The notes under the pieces: generated by a model
Databases searched by the model: none
What the model was told of the DNA's origin: nothing
The model's input: the letters and a program-made list of their open reading frames with translations, nothing else
Source: Polynucleobacter sp. MWH-Spelu-300-X4
Lineage (GTDB): Bacteria; Pseudomonadota; Gammaproteobacteria; Burkholderiales; Burkholderiaceae
Direction: 5' to 3'
Assembly: GCF_018687515.1 (NCBI RefSeq)
Contig: NZ_CP061294.1
Coordinates: 1,240,001-1,304,000, forward strand
Length of the DNA stretch: 64,000 nt
Translations under genes and position numbers: made by a program
Shown: positions 42,909 to 50,432 of the stretch, piece after piece
Layout: every line of letters starts with the position of its first letter
How positions within the stretch are numbered: position 1 is the first letter of the stretch

Positions 42909-44078
42909 ATGCTGCAAGCACTTCCTCCCTTATCGCTTTATGTCCATATTCCATGGTGCATCAAGAAATGTCCCTATTGCGACTTTAACTCTCATCAAAT
43001 TAAAGACGGCAAAGAAAGTGGCTTCCCCGCAGGATTTGACGAGCAACGTTACTTAGAAGCCTTACGCCTAGACTTACAAAGTACCTTACCTAAGGTGTGG
43101 GGTAGAAAAGTTCAAACTATTTTTATTGGCGGTGGCACCCCAAGTCTTCTCTCTAAAGAGGGTCTTGACCAACTGCTCTCAGATATCAGAGCTTTATTAC
43201 CACTCAATGCCGATGCTGAAATAACGATGGAAGCGAACCCTGGCACTTTTGAGAAAGATAAATTTAAAAGCTTTGCGGAAAGTGGCGTCAACCGGATCTC
43301 TTTGGGCATTCAAAGTTTTGACGACTCAAAACTTCAAGCGCTTGGTCGCGTGCATGATAGTGAACAAGCCAAAGCAGCCATACGAGCAGCACTTGAATTA
43401 TTTGATCAAGTCAATATCGATTTGATGTACGCCCTTCCCGGTCAATCTCTTAATGATGCCTTAGCTGATATCCAGCAAGCCATCAGTTTTGATCCGGGTC
43501 ATATTTCTTTGTATCACCTAACCCTCGAACCCAATACGCTATTTGCTAAATACCCCCCAGCGCTACCAGATGACGATAGTGCTTTTGAGATGCTCGATCA
43601 TTTAATGAATGCTTTAGAGAAAGCAGGCTACAGCCGTTATGAAGTTTCTGCGTACGCCAAGAAAGGTCGCCAATGCCAACACAATCTCAATTATTGGCAA
43701 TTTGGAGACTACATTGGAATTGGTGCCGGTGCTCACGGAAAAATCTCTGAACACAACAGAATCACTCGGCAAGTCAATGAACGCCATCCCGATAGCTATA
43801 TGACGAAAATATTCAAAGATGGTCATGCACTTATTGAAGAACGCACTTTAGATAAAAATGATTTACCTTTTGAGTACATGCTCAACGCCCTAAGACTGAT
43901 TGAAGGTGTACCGACTCATGCATTTAATGAGAGAACCGGCATCCCATTAGCGCAAATCAATCCGATGCTAGAGGCAGCCGTTAAAAAACAGCTACTCGAC
44001 GCAGACCCTAGAACCCTTAAAGCAACCCCTTTAGGCATGCAATATCTGAATGATTTGCAAATGCTATTCCTGAAATAA
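42909..44078 (+). CDS. hemW: Radical SAM haem chaperone HemW
   Basis: A 389-residue HemN-like protein. C17, C21 and C24 (CIKKCPYCDF) bind the [4Fe-4S] cluster, but the fourth HemN cysteine is replaced by Phe, which marks HemW, a haem-binding and delivery protein, rather than the oxidase. It begins 4 bases after rdgB. Confidence 0.93.
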   Translation: MLQALPPLSLYVHIPWCIKKCPYCDFNSHQIKDGKESGFPAGFDEQRYLEALRLDLQSTLPKVWGRKVQTIFIGGGTPSLLSKEGLDQLLSDIRALLPLNADAEITMEANPGTFEKDKFKSFAESGVNRISLGIQSFDDSKLQALGRVHDSEQAKAAIRAALELFDQVNIDLMYALPGQSLNDALADIQQAISFDPGHISLYHLTLEPNTLFAKYPPALPDDDSAFEMLDHLMNALEKAGYSRYEVSAYAKKGRQCQHNLNYWQFGDYIGIGAGAHGKISEHNRITRQVNERHPDSYMTKIFKDGHALIEERTLDKNDLPFEYMLNALRLIEGVPTHAFNERTGIPLAQINPMLEAAVKKQLLDADPRTLKATPLGMQYLNDLQMLFLK

Positions 44079-44081
44079 AAA

Positions 44082-44110
44082 AACCTCCCAAACATAACTG
44101 CTGGGAGGTT
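44082..44110. terminator. Bidirectional terminator after hemW
   Basis: Inverted repeat AACCTCCCA / TGGGAGGTT flanked by A and T runs on both sides. It ends hemW on the plus strand. Before island insertion it probably ended tRNA-Ser on the minus strand too, as it lies just past the att core. Confidence 0.88.
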
Positions 44111-44119
44111 TTAGGCGTC

Positions 44120-44133
44120 TGGCGGAAGCTGTG
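44120..44133. repeat. attL: duplicated 3' end of tRNA-Ser
   Basis: TGGCGGAAGCTGTG is a perfect 14-bp copy of the last 14 bases of tRNA-Ser(UGA) (on the minus strand CACAGCTTCCGCCA, including CCA). It lies at the far end of the island, 215 bases before the integrase gene. Confidence 0.85.
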
Positions 44134-44152
44134 GCTTAACCTAGCTCCGTAC

Positions 44153-44265
44153 GGATTTAGAGAAAATTAGATCAATCAAAACTGAAGTAGACGATGCAAA
44201 TCCATGCATCTATTGAGAAATTATTCATCACTTAAGTGATGAATTCAAACTAGATCTCTAAATCC
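44153..44265. repeat. Nested inverted repeats at the island's left end
   Basis: An outer perfect 11-bp inverted repeat GGATTTAGAGA / TCTCTAAATCC (44153-44163 with 44255-44265) encloses GATGCA / TGCATC (44193-44198 with 44205-44210) and a 20-bp palindrome at 44224-44243. The stretch holds no gene. It may be a regulatory, recombination or replication site. Confidence 0.6.
44224..44243. promoter_or_regulatory. Palindromic operator, copy 1 (integrase side)
   Basis: Perfect 20-bp palindrome TTCATCACTTAAGTGATGAA, 104 bases upstream of the integrase ATG. A second palindrome differing only at two symmetric positions lies upstream of alpA at 46388-46407, which marks both as binding sites for one dimeric regulator. 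Confidence 0.7.
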
Positions 44266-44310
44266 CTATATTCGATCCCAGGCTGGTCTATGTTGTTATA
44301 AGCGCAACAT

Positions 44311-44331
44311 TTGGTAACCATCCTTGGTAAC
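44311..44331 (+). repeat. Paired TTGGTAAC repeats, left end
   Basis: Two TTGGTAAC copies (44311-44318 and 44324-44331) with 13-bp periodicity, just before the integrase gene. The same pair, in the same orientation, is found at 50164-50184 and 60032-60051. They look like integrase arm-type or excisionase sites. Confidence 0.65.
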
Positions 44332-44347
44332 AATCAATGGAGGATAC

Positions 44348-45535
44348 ATGAGCACAAACCTAAGTTTTAAATATGTGGAAAATCTTAAAAGCCAGGGGCG
44401 GTACACCGACGCCTTAGTTACAGGTTTACATCTATGGGTTAAACCCAATCTTAAAAAATACTGGATATTCCGATACTCTCAGGGCGGGAAACAACAAAAT
44501 GTTAGCCTTGGGCCTTACACCAAGGTATCTATTGCCGAAGCACGGCTTAAAGCTCAAGAACTAAGGAACCAAATTAATTCTGGCATCAACCCTATAGCTG
44601 AGCGCCAAAAACAAAAATCCCAAACAATAGAACTGCAGACCAAAAAATCTGTATTCAAAGATTTTGCTGAAGAGTGCATAAAAACAAAACGCGCTGAATG
44701 GACAAACCAGAAGCACGGTGACCAGTGGGAATACACACTTAAAGAGTTTGCCTACCCAGTTATCGGCAACAAATATTTGGACGAGATCAGTACAGAAGAT
44801 ATCTTGGCCATCCTTTCGCCAATATGGGTCAGCAAAACAGAAACTGCATCCAGGCTGAGAGGTAGGCTCGAGTGGATTTTGGCATCGGCAACAACAAGAC
44901 AGCTACGAACTGGGACCAACCCTGCACTATGGCGCGGTCATTTACAAACTATCTTGCCAGCGCCGAATAAATTAAAGAAAGTAAACCACCACAAAGCACT
45001 GCTATACAGACAAGTCCCATCTCTGATCTCTAACCTTGCTGAGATGGCAACCGTTGGGTCTCTTGCACTTGAGTTCACAATTTTGAATGCATCAAGAACT
45101 GGTGAGGTGGTTGGTGGACTGCGTTCTGAAGTGCATGGTGATATTTGGATAATCCCCGCAAACAGAATGAAAGCCAAGAAAGAGCACCGCGTACCGCTAT
45201 CTGCAAGATCATTAGCAATACTAGCAATTGCTAGAGCTATGGACGAAGATAGCGAATACCTATTTTCAAATAACGGGAAATGCTTATCAAATATGGCTAT
45301 GCCAATGGCACTGCGCCGCGCTGGGGTTGACGCAACGGTTCACGGATTTAGATCATCCTTTCGGGACTGGGTCTCCGAAGAAACAAATCACCCCTCAGAA
45401 GTTGCCGAAATGGCACTGGCACACACAATTAGTAATAAAGTTGAGGCAGCGTATCGACGAAGAGATTTACTTGAAAAACGCAGGCTACTAATGAATGATT
45501 GGCAGAATTATTGCTTAAGTGGAGAGCACTCATGA
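44348..45535 (+). CDS. int: Tyrosine recombinase (P4-type integrase)
   Basis: A 395-residue site-specific recombinase. The N-terminal DUF4102 arm-binding domain is visible (LHLWVKPNLKKYWIFRYS, SLGPYTKVSIAEARLKAQELR). The catalytic domain shows Arg in ASRTGE, HGFRSSFRDW (H-x-x-R), LAHTIS and the nucleophile region EAAYRRRDLLEKRR. The ATG at 44348 follows GGAGG; a TTG 24 bases upstream is rejected. It presumably recombines the 14-bp tRNA-Ser core. Its stop overlaps the next gene by 4 bases. Confidence 0.93.
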   Translation: MSTNLSFKYVENLKSQGRYTDALVTGLHLWVKPNLKKYWIFRYSQGGKQQNVSLGPYTKVSIAEARLKAQELRNQINSGINPIAERQKQKSQTIELQTKKSVFKDFAEECIKTKRAEWTNQKHGDQWEYTLKEFAYPVIGNKYLDEISTEDILAILSPIWVSKTETASRLRGRLEWILASATTRQLRTGTNPALWRGHLQTILPAPNKLKKVNHHKALLYRQVPSLISNLAEMATVGSLALEFTILNASRTGEVVGGLRSEVHGDIWIIPANRMKAKKEHRVPLSARSLAILAIARAMDEDSEYLFSNNGKCLSNMAMPMALRRAGVDATVHGFRSSFRDWVSEETNHPSEVAEMALAHTISNKVEAAYRRRDLLEKRRLLMNDWQNYCLSGEHS

Positions 45536-46386
45536 ACTCAATTACCGATAAATACAATGTTCAGCAAAAAATCATTAAACAAGAGCTTCTTGAAATGATT
45601 CAGAATCTTCTCAAAAAAGATCTAGACAAAGAGTCACGCCAAACTCTTGAAGAAATGCGCAAGGCAGTTAAGACTAATAAATTTGAAGGCTTGAATCAAA
45701 AGATTTATGAACAATACAATGCCCAGGGCTGGAATATCCCTCCAAACAGTGGGCGCCAAAACTTCAGTCATATTTTTATTGAAAAAGTAATGGATTTAGT
45801 CAGCATTCAGCATAAATACCAGACAGATCCAGACAGCCCACAGCAAAAATATTCCTCCGAAGAAAATCTTAAGGTAAAAATTAAAGAACTTTTGGATGAG
45901 TTTGAACAGCAGGAAAAAAGTATGTTAATAGCAAGGCTTGCTCAAGCAACTATTCTTCTTGAATTACTTAGCAACGAAGTCGATCATTTAAAGTTTGAGA
46001 ATAAGTTTTTACGCTTTAACTATGTTGACAATCTTCTTAAGAAGCGGAAGACCGTGAAAAGTCAAACCGCGGGTAAAGTCAAAAAATTCTCAACTAACAA
46101 CAAGTGTCTCGAGGAGTGCTTGAATGAAATCCTGAGTGCTGGTGCGGTAGATAAGATAATCTCAAAAAAGATTTACGCGCGGTTCTGCAACTTAGTAAAA
46201 AAGAAATACCCAACGCCGCCATATGTACAAAAGCCTAGATTAAGCAGAGAAGAAAAGCGCCAAGACCCAGCAATTCAAGCAGTAGACAGAGAAGCACTCA
46301 AGAGAAATGAATGGGCTCCAACAACATTGCGCACCTTCTTTGAGAAAGCCTTAAAAATCAGGATTACTGATCTTCCTAATAAATAA
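45532..46386 (+). CDS. Unknown protein coupled to the integrase
   Basis: A 284-residue protein not recognised. Its ATG overlaps the integrase stop (ATGA) and GGAGAG stands upstream, so it is translationally coupled. It is Lys/Glu-rich and mostly helical by composition, with likely coiled-coil stretches (about 20-55 and 115-170, e.g. EENLKVKIKELLDEFEQQEK). The basic middle (KKRKTVKSQTAGKVKK, about 178-193) could bind nucleic acid. The coupling suggests a role in recombination or in control of the element, but nothing shows it directly. Confidence 0.7.
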   Translation: MNSITDKYNVQQKIIKQELLEMIQNLLKKDLDKESRQTLEEMRKAVKTNKFEGLNQKIYEQYNAQGWNIPPNSGRQNFSHIFIEKVMDLVSIQHKYQTDPDSPQQKYSSEENLKVKIKELLDEFEQQEKSMLIARLAQATILLELLSNEVDHLKFENKFLRFNYVDNLLKKRKTVKSQTAGKVKKFSTNNKCLEECLNEILSAGAVDKIISKKIYARFCNLVKKKYPTPPYVQKPRLSREEKRQDPAIQAVDREALKRNEWAPTTLRTFFEKALKIRITDLPNK

Positions 46387-46387
46387 T

Positions 46388-46407
46388 TTCAACACTTAAG
46401 TGTTGAA
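46388..46407. promoter_or_regulatory. Palindromic operator, copy 2 (alpA side)
   Basis: Perfect 20-bp palindrome TTCAACACTTAAGTGTTGAA, 89 bases upstream of alpA. It matches the 44224-44243 palindrome at 18 of 20 positions, and the two differences are symmetric, so dyad symmetry is kept in both. Confidence 0.7.
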
Positions 46408-46435
46408 CTATAGATGCTCACCTAAGAGAGAACAA

Positions 46436-46475
46436 TTCAATTAAGCCCAATCAAACTTGGTTGGATTTAATTGAA
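46436..46475 (+). promoter_or_regulatory. Long hairpin in the alpA leader
   Basis: TTCAATTAA / TTAATTGAA arms (46436-46444 with 46467-46475) continue inward as CCAATC / GGTTGG around a short loop. CTTTCTTTT follows on the plus strand. It could be a weak terminator closing the integrase transcript or a leader structure controlling alpA. Confidence 0.45.
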
Positions 46476-46496
46476 CTTTCTTTTAGGAGCACTTGA

Positions 46497-46697
46497 ATGC
46501 AAAACTATGTACAGCTATTACGCATAGCTGAAGTATCAAAAAAAACAACACTTGCCAAAAGTACAATTTGGCTGAAGATCGCCAAACAAGAGTTTGTAGC
46601 TCCTGTACGAATTGGTGGTATTTGTGTATGGAAAGAGTCAGATGTCGATGACTGGATTGAGCGCCAGTTTGCTAAATCTCACAAGGAGGCAGCATGA
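46497..46697 (+). CDS. AlpA family DNA-binding regulator / excisionase
   Basis: A 66-residue helix-turn-helix protein: LLRIAEVSKKTTLAKSTIWLKIAKQEFVAPVRIGG then VWKESDVDDWIERQ, the AlpA/MerR-like pattern of prophage and island regulators that promote integrase expression or excision. AGGAGC precedes the ATG. Its stop overlaps the start of the next gene. It is a candidate ligand of the paired palindromes, though AlpA-type proteins usually bind direct repeats. Confidence 0.85.
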   Translation: MQNYVQLLRIAEVSKKTTLAKSTIWLKIAKQEFVAPVRIGGICVWKESDVDDWIERQFAKSHKEAA

Positions 46698-47317
46698 GCG
46701 ACCAAACTTTAAACCAACCTCAAGAGACTTCGCTTGTTGATAAACCCGAGTCAACTGCAGCCACAGAAAGCACGTCTTCACTTCTAAGTAGCCTAAGATT
46801 ACCTGACACCTACAGCGCCAGCGGTGGGACTGTATTACCGCTCAAAGCAACCTACGGGAAACTCAATAAATACCGGTTTTCCAGAGTTCATCCTGGAGAT
46901 GATTATAAATTTCCCTGCCTTACTGTTGAGGACAAAGATAGTGGTGAGACATACCTAGCATCCCCTAATATGGCAGGCCAGCTAGGCAGCCTAGCTACAG
47001 TAAAAACAATCCGCTTGGCTGTTGACAACGCAGGCACCCCTAAGTTAATTGGAGAGCCTGATTTGGACCCAAATGGAAGAAGAAATCTTTGGCACTCCTC
47101 ATTAAAGAATGCGATCAAGTTGGCTGAAGATGAATGGGTCAGGGTGCAAGCAAACATGTCTGCTGGACAATATGAAATAACCACTTCAGCAAACGACTTG
47201 GGCTTCCCAAGATGGCCAAAGCAGTCCATGGAGGAATTGATCAACGATGCATTTGCTGGCCGAATCATCGACTCGCCTGATCACCCATATATTCGCCAAA
47301 TTCAAGGGAGGATCTAA
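46694..47317 (+). CDS. Unknown protein upstream of the element polymerase
   Basis: A 207-residue protein not recognised. A polar Ser/Thr-rich start (about 1-40) is followed by a compact region (FSRVHPGDDYKFPCLTVEDK, ASPNMAGQLGSLATVKTIRLAV). The middle reads like a beta-rich fold, so a single-strand-binding or polymerase accessory role is possible but unproven. It overlaps alpA by 4 bases and the polymerase gene by one base, so all three are translated as one unit. Confidence 0.7.
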   Translation: MSDQTLNQPQETSLVDKPESTAATESTSSLLSSLRLPDTYSASGGTVLPLKATYGKLNKYRFSRVHPGDDYKFPCLTVEDKDSGETYLASPNMAGQLGSLATVKTIRLAVDNAGTPKLIGEPDLDPNGRRNLWHSSLKNAIKLAEDEWVRVQANMSAGQYEITTSANDLGFPRWPKQSMEELINDAFAGRIIDSPDHPYIRQIQGRI

Positions 47318-49080
47318 TGGTTAATCAAGATTTTTCCTTGCGTGACTGCATCACCCTCGACTTTGAATTCCGCCCCCTAGAGGGGCGTGAGGGTAACTTG
47401 CCAGAAGTGATATGTATGGTTGCTTATGAAATTGGTACCGGCAAATCTCATCGCATCTTCCAGGAGGAGCTCTATCAATTAAAGGCACCACCTTTCCCAA
47501 TTGATAAGACAGCCGTCATTGTTGCCTACTTTGCCAGCGCTGAAATGTCTTGCTTCAAGGCTTTGGGCTGGCCAATGCCCCAAAACGTTCTAGATCTCTA
47601 CGCTGAGTTTCGCAATAGGACAAATGGGTTTTCATATTTACCAGGTGGCCGTTCGCTGCTTGGAGCTATGAAATTTTTTGGTCTAGATTCAATTGTCCCT
47701 GAGCACAAAGAGGAGATGCGCACCTTAGCTTTAAGAGGCGGGCCATACAACTATCATGAACGGTCATCGTTGTTGGATTATTGCCAGTCAGATGTAGATG
47801 CATTACTACCTCTTTTAAGTGCCATGCTACCGGGGATTGACCAGCCACGCGCGCTGCTCAGAGGGCAATACAACATCGCTGTTGCCGCTATGGAAAACAC
47901 TGGCACACCCATTGATATTCAGACTTATGCCGATCTGTGCCATTTCTGGGACAAGATTAAAGGCGAGCTTATTTTAGAAGTCGATGCAGCTTATGGGGTC
48001 TACCAGGATGGCGTATTTAAAAGCGATTTATTTGAGAAGTATCTTGGGCTAGCTAATATCCCATGGCCCAGAACAGCAACGGGAAAACTTAAGTTAGACG
48101 AAGACACCTTCAAGGACATGTCCAAGGCATACCCCAATCTGTTGCCATTGCACAATTTGCGAGACTGCTTAGCAAAGCTTAGATTGAGTGACCTGTATGT
48201 CGGCAGTGATGGGCGTAACCGCTGCCTGTTATCACAATTTTCATCGATCACAGGGCGCAACCAACCTTCGACAACTAAGTTTGTTTTTGGGCTGTCAAAG
48301 TGGCTAAGAGGTCTAATCCAGCCTCGTCCTGGGATGGCTATTGCATACATTGACTGGTCACAACAGGAATTTGGTATTGCAGCTGCATTATCCCAAGACA
48401 AAAATATGCTTGAAGCTTATTTATCCGGTGACCCATATCTTGCTTTCGCGAAGCAAGCTGCTGCAGTTCCGCAAACCGCAACTAAACATAGTCACCCAAA
48501 TGAGCGAAATCAGTACAAGCAGTGCGTCCTGGCAACTCAATATGGCATGGGAGCAGAGTCTTTGGCGGACCGATTAGGTACACCAGTGTTACGAGCCAAA
48601 CAGCTCCTTGATATGCACAAGAAAGTTTATAGGACGTTTTGGGACTGGTCAGACAATCTTTACAACACGACCGTTGCATTCAATCAGGTAGCTACTTTGT
48701 TTGGCTGGAGACTGAATGTTCAACCAGATCTAAACCCACGTAGTTTGCGCAACTTTCCAATGCAAGCCAATGCAGCAGAAATGCTAAGACTTGCATGCAT
48801 ATTGATGCACGAGAGAGGTATCAATATTTGTGCGCCTGTACACGATGCTTTATTGATTGAGGCTCCTGAATACCAAATTGATGATGCAGTTTTAGTAGCC
48901 CAGGATTGCATGGAAGAAGCCAGTGCGATTCTGCTTGATGGATTCAAACTAGCCAGTGACGCAAAAATAATCCGCAGCCCTGAGCGGTTCCATGAGGACG
49001 CTGGTCAGATTTTCTGGGACCGCGTCATGACTATTCTTGAGCGCATCAAAAGCAGTGAAAAACTTAACGCAGGGTGTTAG
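47317..49080 (+). CDS. Family A DNA polymerase with 3'-5' exonuclease domain
   Basis: A 587-residue polymerase carried by the island. The exonuclease domain has D15 and E17 (LDFEF) and the ExoIII motif Y155-x3-D159. Polymerase motif A is D346-WSQQE351, motif B R397-x3-K401-x7-Y409-G410, and motif C V508-H509-D510. There is no 5'-3' exonuclease domain. Residues 308-340 (SSITGRNQPSTT) fit the family A thumb-palm region. All catalytic residues needed look intact, unlike degraded cargo. It could copy the element or repair junctions after excision. No primase or helicase gene accompanies it. Confidence 0.9.
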   Translation: MVNQDFSLRDCITLDFEFRPLEGREGNLPEVICMVAYEIGTGKSHRIFQEELYQLKAPPFPIDKTAVIVAYFASAEMSCFKALGWPMPQNVLDLYAEFRNRTNGFSYLPGGRSLLGAMKFFGLDSIVPEHKEEMRTLALRGGPYNYHERSSLLDYCQSDVDALLPLLSAMLPGIDQPRALLRGQYNIAVAAMENTGTPIDIQTYADLCHFWDKIKGELILEVDAAYGVYQDGVFKSDLFEKYLGLANIPWPRTATGKLKLDEDTFKDMSKAYPNLLPLHNLRDCLAKLRLSDLYVGSDGRNRCLLSQFSSITGRNQPSTTKFVFGLSKWLRGLIQPRPGMAIAYIDWSQQEFGIAAALSQDKNMLEAYLSGDPYLAFAKQAAAVPQTATKHSHPNERNQYKQCVLATQYGMGAESLADRLGTPVLRAKQLLDMHKKVYRTFWDWSDNLYNTTVAFNQVATLFGWRLNVQPDLNPRSLRNFPMQANAAEMLRLACILMHERGINICAPVHDALLIEAPEYQIDDAVLVAQDCMEEASAILLDGFKLASDAKIIRSPERFHEDAGQIFWDRVMTILERIKSSEKLNAGC

Positions 49081-49131
49081 AACATTTAACACCTGTCCAA
49101 TCTTATATATATCTACTCATAAAGAAATCAT

Positions 49132-49506
49132 ATGACTACAAACCTACAGCCTAAGAAGTTTTCTCTTTTAGACATCGACCTTGATAAAGAGCTTGGTAGA
49201 TGCGAACCTTATACACCCCCACCTAAACCTGCAAGACAGCCTGGTTTATTCATCAAAGGGCCAATCTCAATTGACTGGCTCAAGAAAGCAAACCATCTCG
49301 GTGGCGCTACTGGTATTGTTGCTACTACGCTATGGCTTTATGTTGGCCTTCAAGGTTCTAAAACTGTAAAGCTGGATTCCAAAATTGATGCCATAACTGG
49401 TCTCACTCGGCAAACTCGGCAACTCATCTTGAGGAGACTAGAGATACACGGGTTAATTAAACTTTTCCCACAACGCGGTGGATACCCACGGGTGACCATA
49501 CTATGA
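49132..49506 (+). CDS. Small protein with a likely winged helix
   Basis: A 124-residue protein. The C-terminal half (TGLTRQTRQLILRRLEIHGL, about 91-110, then IKLFPQRGGYPRVTIL) looks like a winged helix-turn-helix with a recognition helix and a beta wing. Such small proteins next to replication genes can be initiators or repressors. No family is assigned. A ribosome binding site is weak (AAAGAAA). It follows the polymerase by 51 bases. Confidence 0.65.
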   Translation: MTTNLQPKKFSLLDIDLDKELGRCEPYTPPPKPARQPGLFIKGPISIDWLKKANHLGGATGIVATTLWLYVGLQGSKTVKLDSKIDAITGLTRQTRQLILRRLEIHGLIKLFPQRGGYPRVTIL

Positions 49507-49601
49507 GTGTTTGCATAGGTATTGAGGAAATTAAATTTAAGCGCCTTAAAGACCCCCTAAATAAGGTGTGGAGACCTGTCAAATGCCTTTGCCTAGTGTG
49601 A
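49503..49601 (+). CDS. Possible 32-residue peptide
   Basis: An ATG overlapping the winged-helix gene stop (ATGA) opens a 32-codon frame (MSVCIGIEEIKFKRLKDPLN...). It ends inside the start of the next gene. The coupling is suggestive, but no family is known and chance is possible. Confidence 0.35.
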   Translation: MSVCIGIEEIKFKRLKDPLNKVWRPVKCLCLV

Positions 49602-49969
49602 GGATGCATGGCGCCAAGTTGTGTGGCTGCAAATCGAAAAGAACTAGACTACCCTGCAATAACCCAGCAGCATTCGGAACTAGGGCATGTAGGATGCATG
49701 GCGCCCACAAAAGCAGAAATGTTCTACAAGGCGCCAACCATCCGCAGTATAGAAATGCTGGTCAAACCAGGCGAGAAAGGCATGAACGTAGTGAGAAAAG
49801 CCTGCAGTTTGCCTTGCTAGAGCAGCTCGGCTGGTACCTGAATATGTTTACTGGCACGAAGACGCGAGGCCGAAAACCCTCAGGGTATAGAGCTATGAAC
49901 TTAAGTGACCCAGATGAATTAAGTGAAATTGTTTTAAAGACCTTACCCAAAGCAAAGTCAAAAATTTGA
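49583..49969 (+). CDS. Cys-rich HGA-motif mobile-element protein
   Basis: A 128-residue basic protein. The N-terminus has a compact Cys/His pattern, GAKLCGCKSKRTRLPCNNPAA then ACRMHGAHKS (about 9-44), similar to the small 'HGG' proteins often found in phages and integrative elements, which may bind zinc. Function is unknown. The ATG at 49583 follows GGAG at good spacing; a GTG at 49568 is an alternative. It is the last gene of the left unit of the island. Confidence 0.65.
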   Translation: MPLPSVRMHGAKLCGCKSKRTRLPCNNPAAFGTRACRMHGAHKSRNVLQGANHPQYRNAGQTRRERHERSEKSLQFALLEQLGWYLNMFTGTKTRGRKPSGYRAMNLSDPDELSEIVLKTLPKAKSKI

Positions 49970-50432
49970 CATTGTTTTTAAAAATTACTCATCGCCTGTG
50001 CAGAATAGTGTGCATAGTGGAAATGAGGGACCCATTTTTAAAATTGGGGGGTGCCGGGTGGGTGGGGTCAGCATTCCCAGAAAATAGAAGCCCTACCCCC
50101 TCATGTTTCCGAAATAAACCAGCACCTAAATAACTAAGGCATGTTGCGCGCAGGTGATTGAATTTGGTAACAAACTTTGGTAACGCGGCGGTTTTAGCCC
50201 TGGAACCATTAATAAACAGCCATGTACGGCGGACGCTATCTCCGCGATAACCGCTGTCGACCCAAAGCGGACCTTGGCGGAACATATCCTCTGCCATTCA
50301 ATATCGAGCCGTTTCTAAGCTAACTCAAGCATCGATTTGAATATAGTCATCCGCTTTAAGGGCCAGGAATCCCATGCTTTAGAGTCATAATTAAGCTTTG
50401 GCGCTATAAAAATCCAATAAATCAAGGAATAG
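49970..50432. other. Gene-free stretch joining the two halves of the island
   Basis: 463 bases without a supported gene. They include a G-rich run (about 50044-50067), the third TTGGTAAC pair (50164-50184) and a 10-bp match to the att core, CTTGGCGGAA (50273-50282). The latter also lies in a sequence resembling a widespread non-coding repeat whose shadow translation reads PLWVDSG. Confidence 0.6.
50164..50184 (+). repeat. Paired TTGGTAAC repeats, middle
   Basis: TTGGTAAC at 50164-50171 and 50177-50184, 13-bp period, same orientation as the left and right pairs. It lies between the replication and metal-resistance halves, where an internal end of a composite island would be expected. Confidence 0.65.

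Noticed and set aside
50273..50282. CTTGGCGGAA as a third att core
   Set aside because: The match is only 10 bp and falls in the repeat-like sequence mentioned above, so it is not listed as an att site by itself; it is used only as weak support for a composite island.
49989..50297. 102-residue minus-strand frame containing PLWVDSG
   Set aside because: This resembles the spurious translation of a widespread non-coding repeat, and it spans the paired TTGGTAAC repeats and a G-rich run. No family or ribosome binding site supports it.
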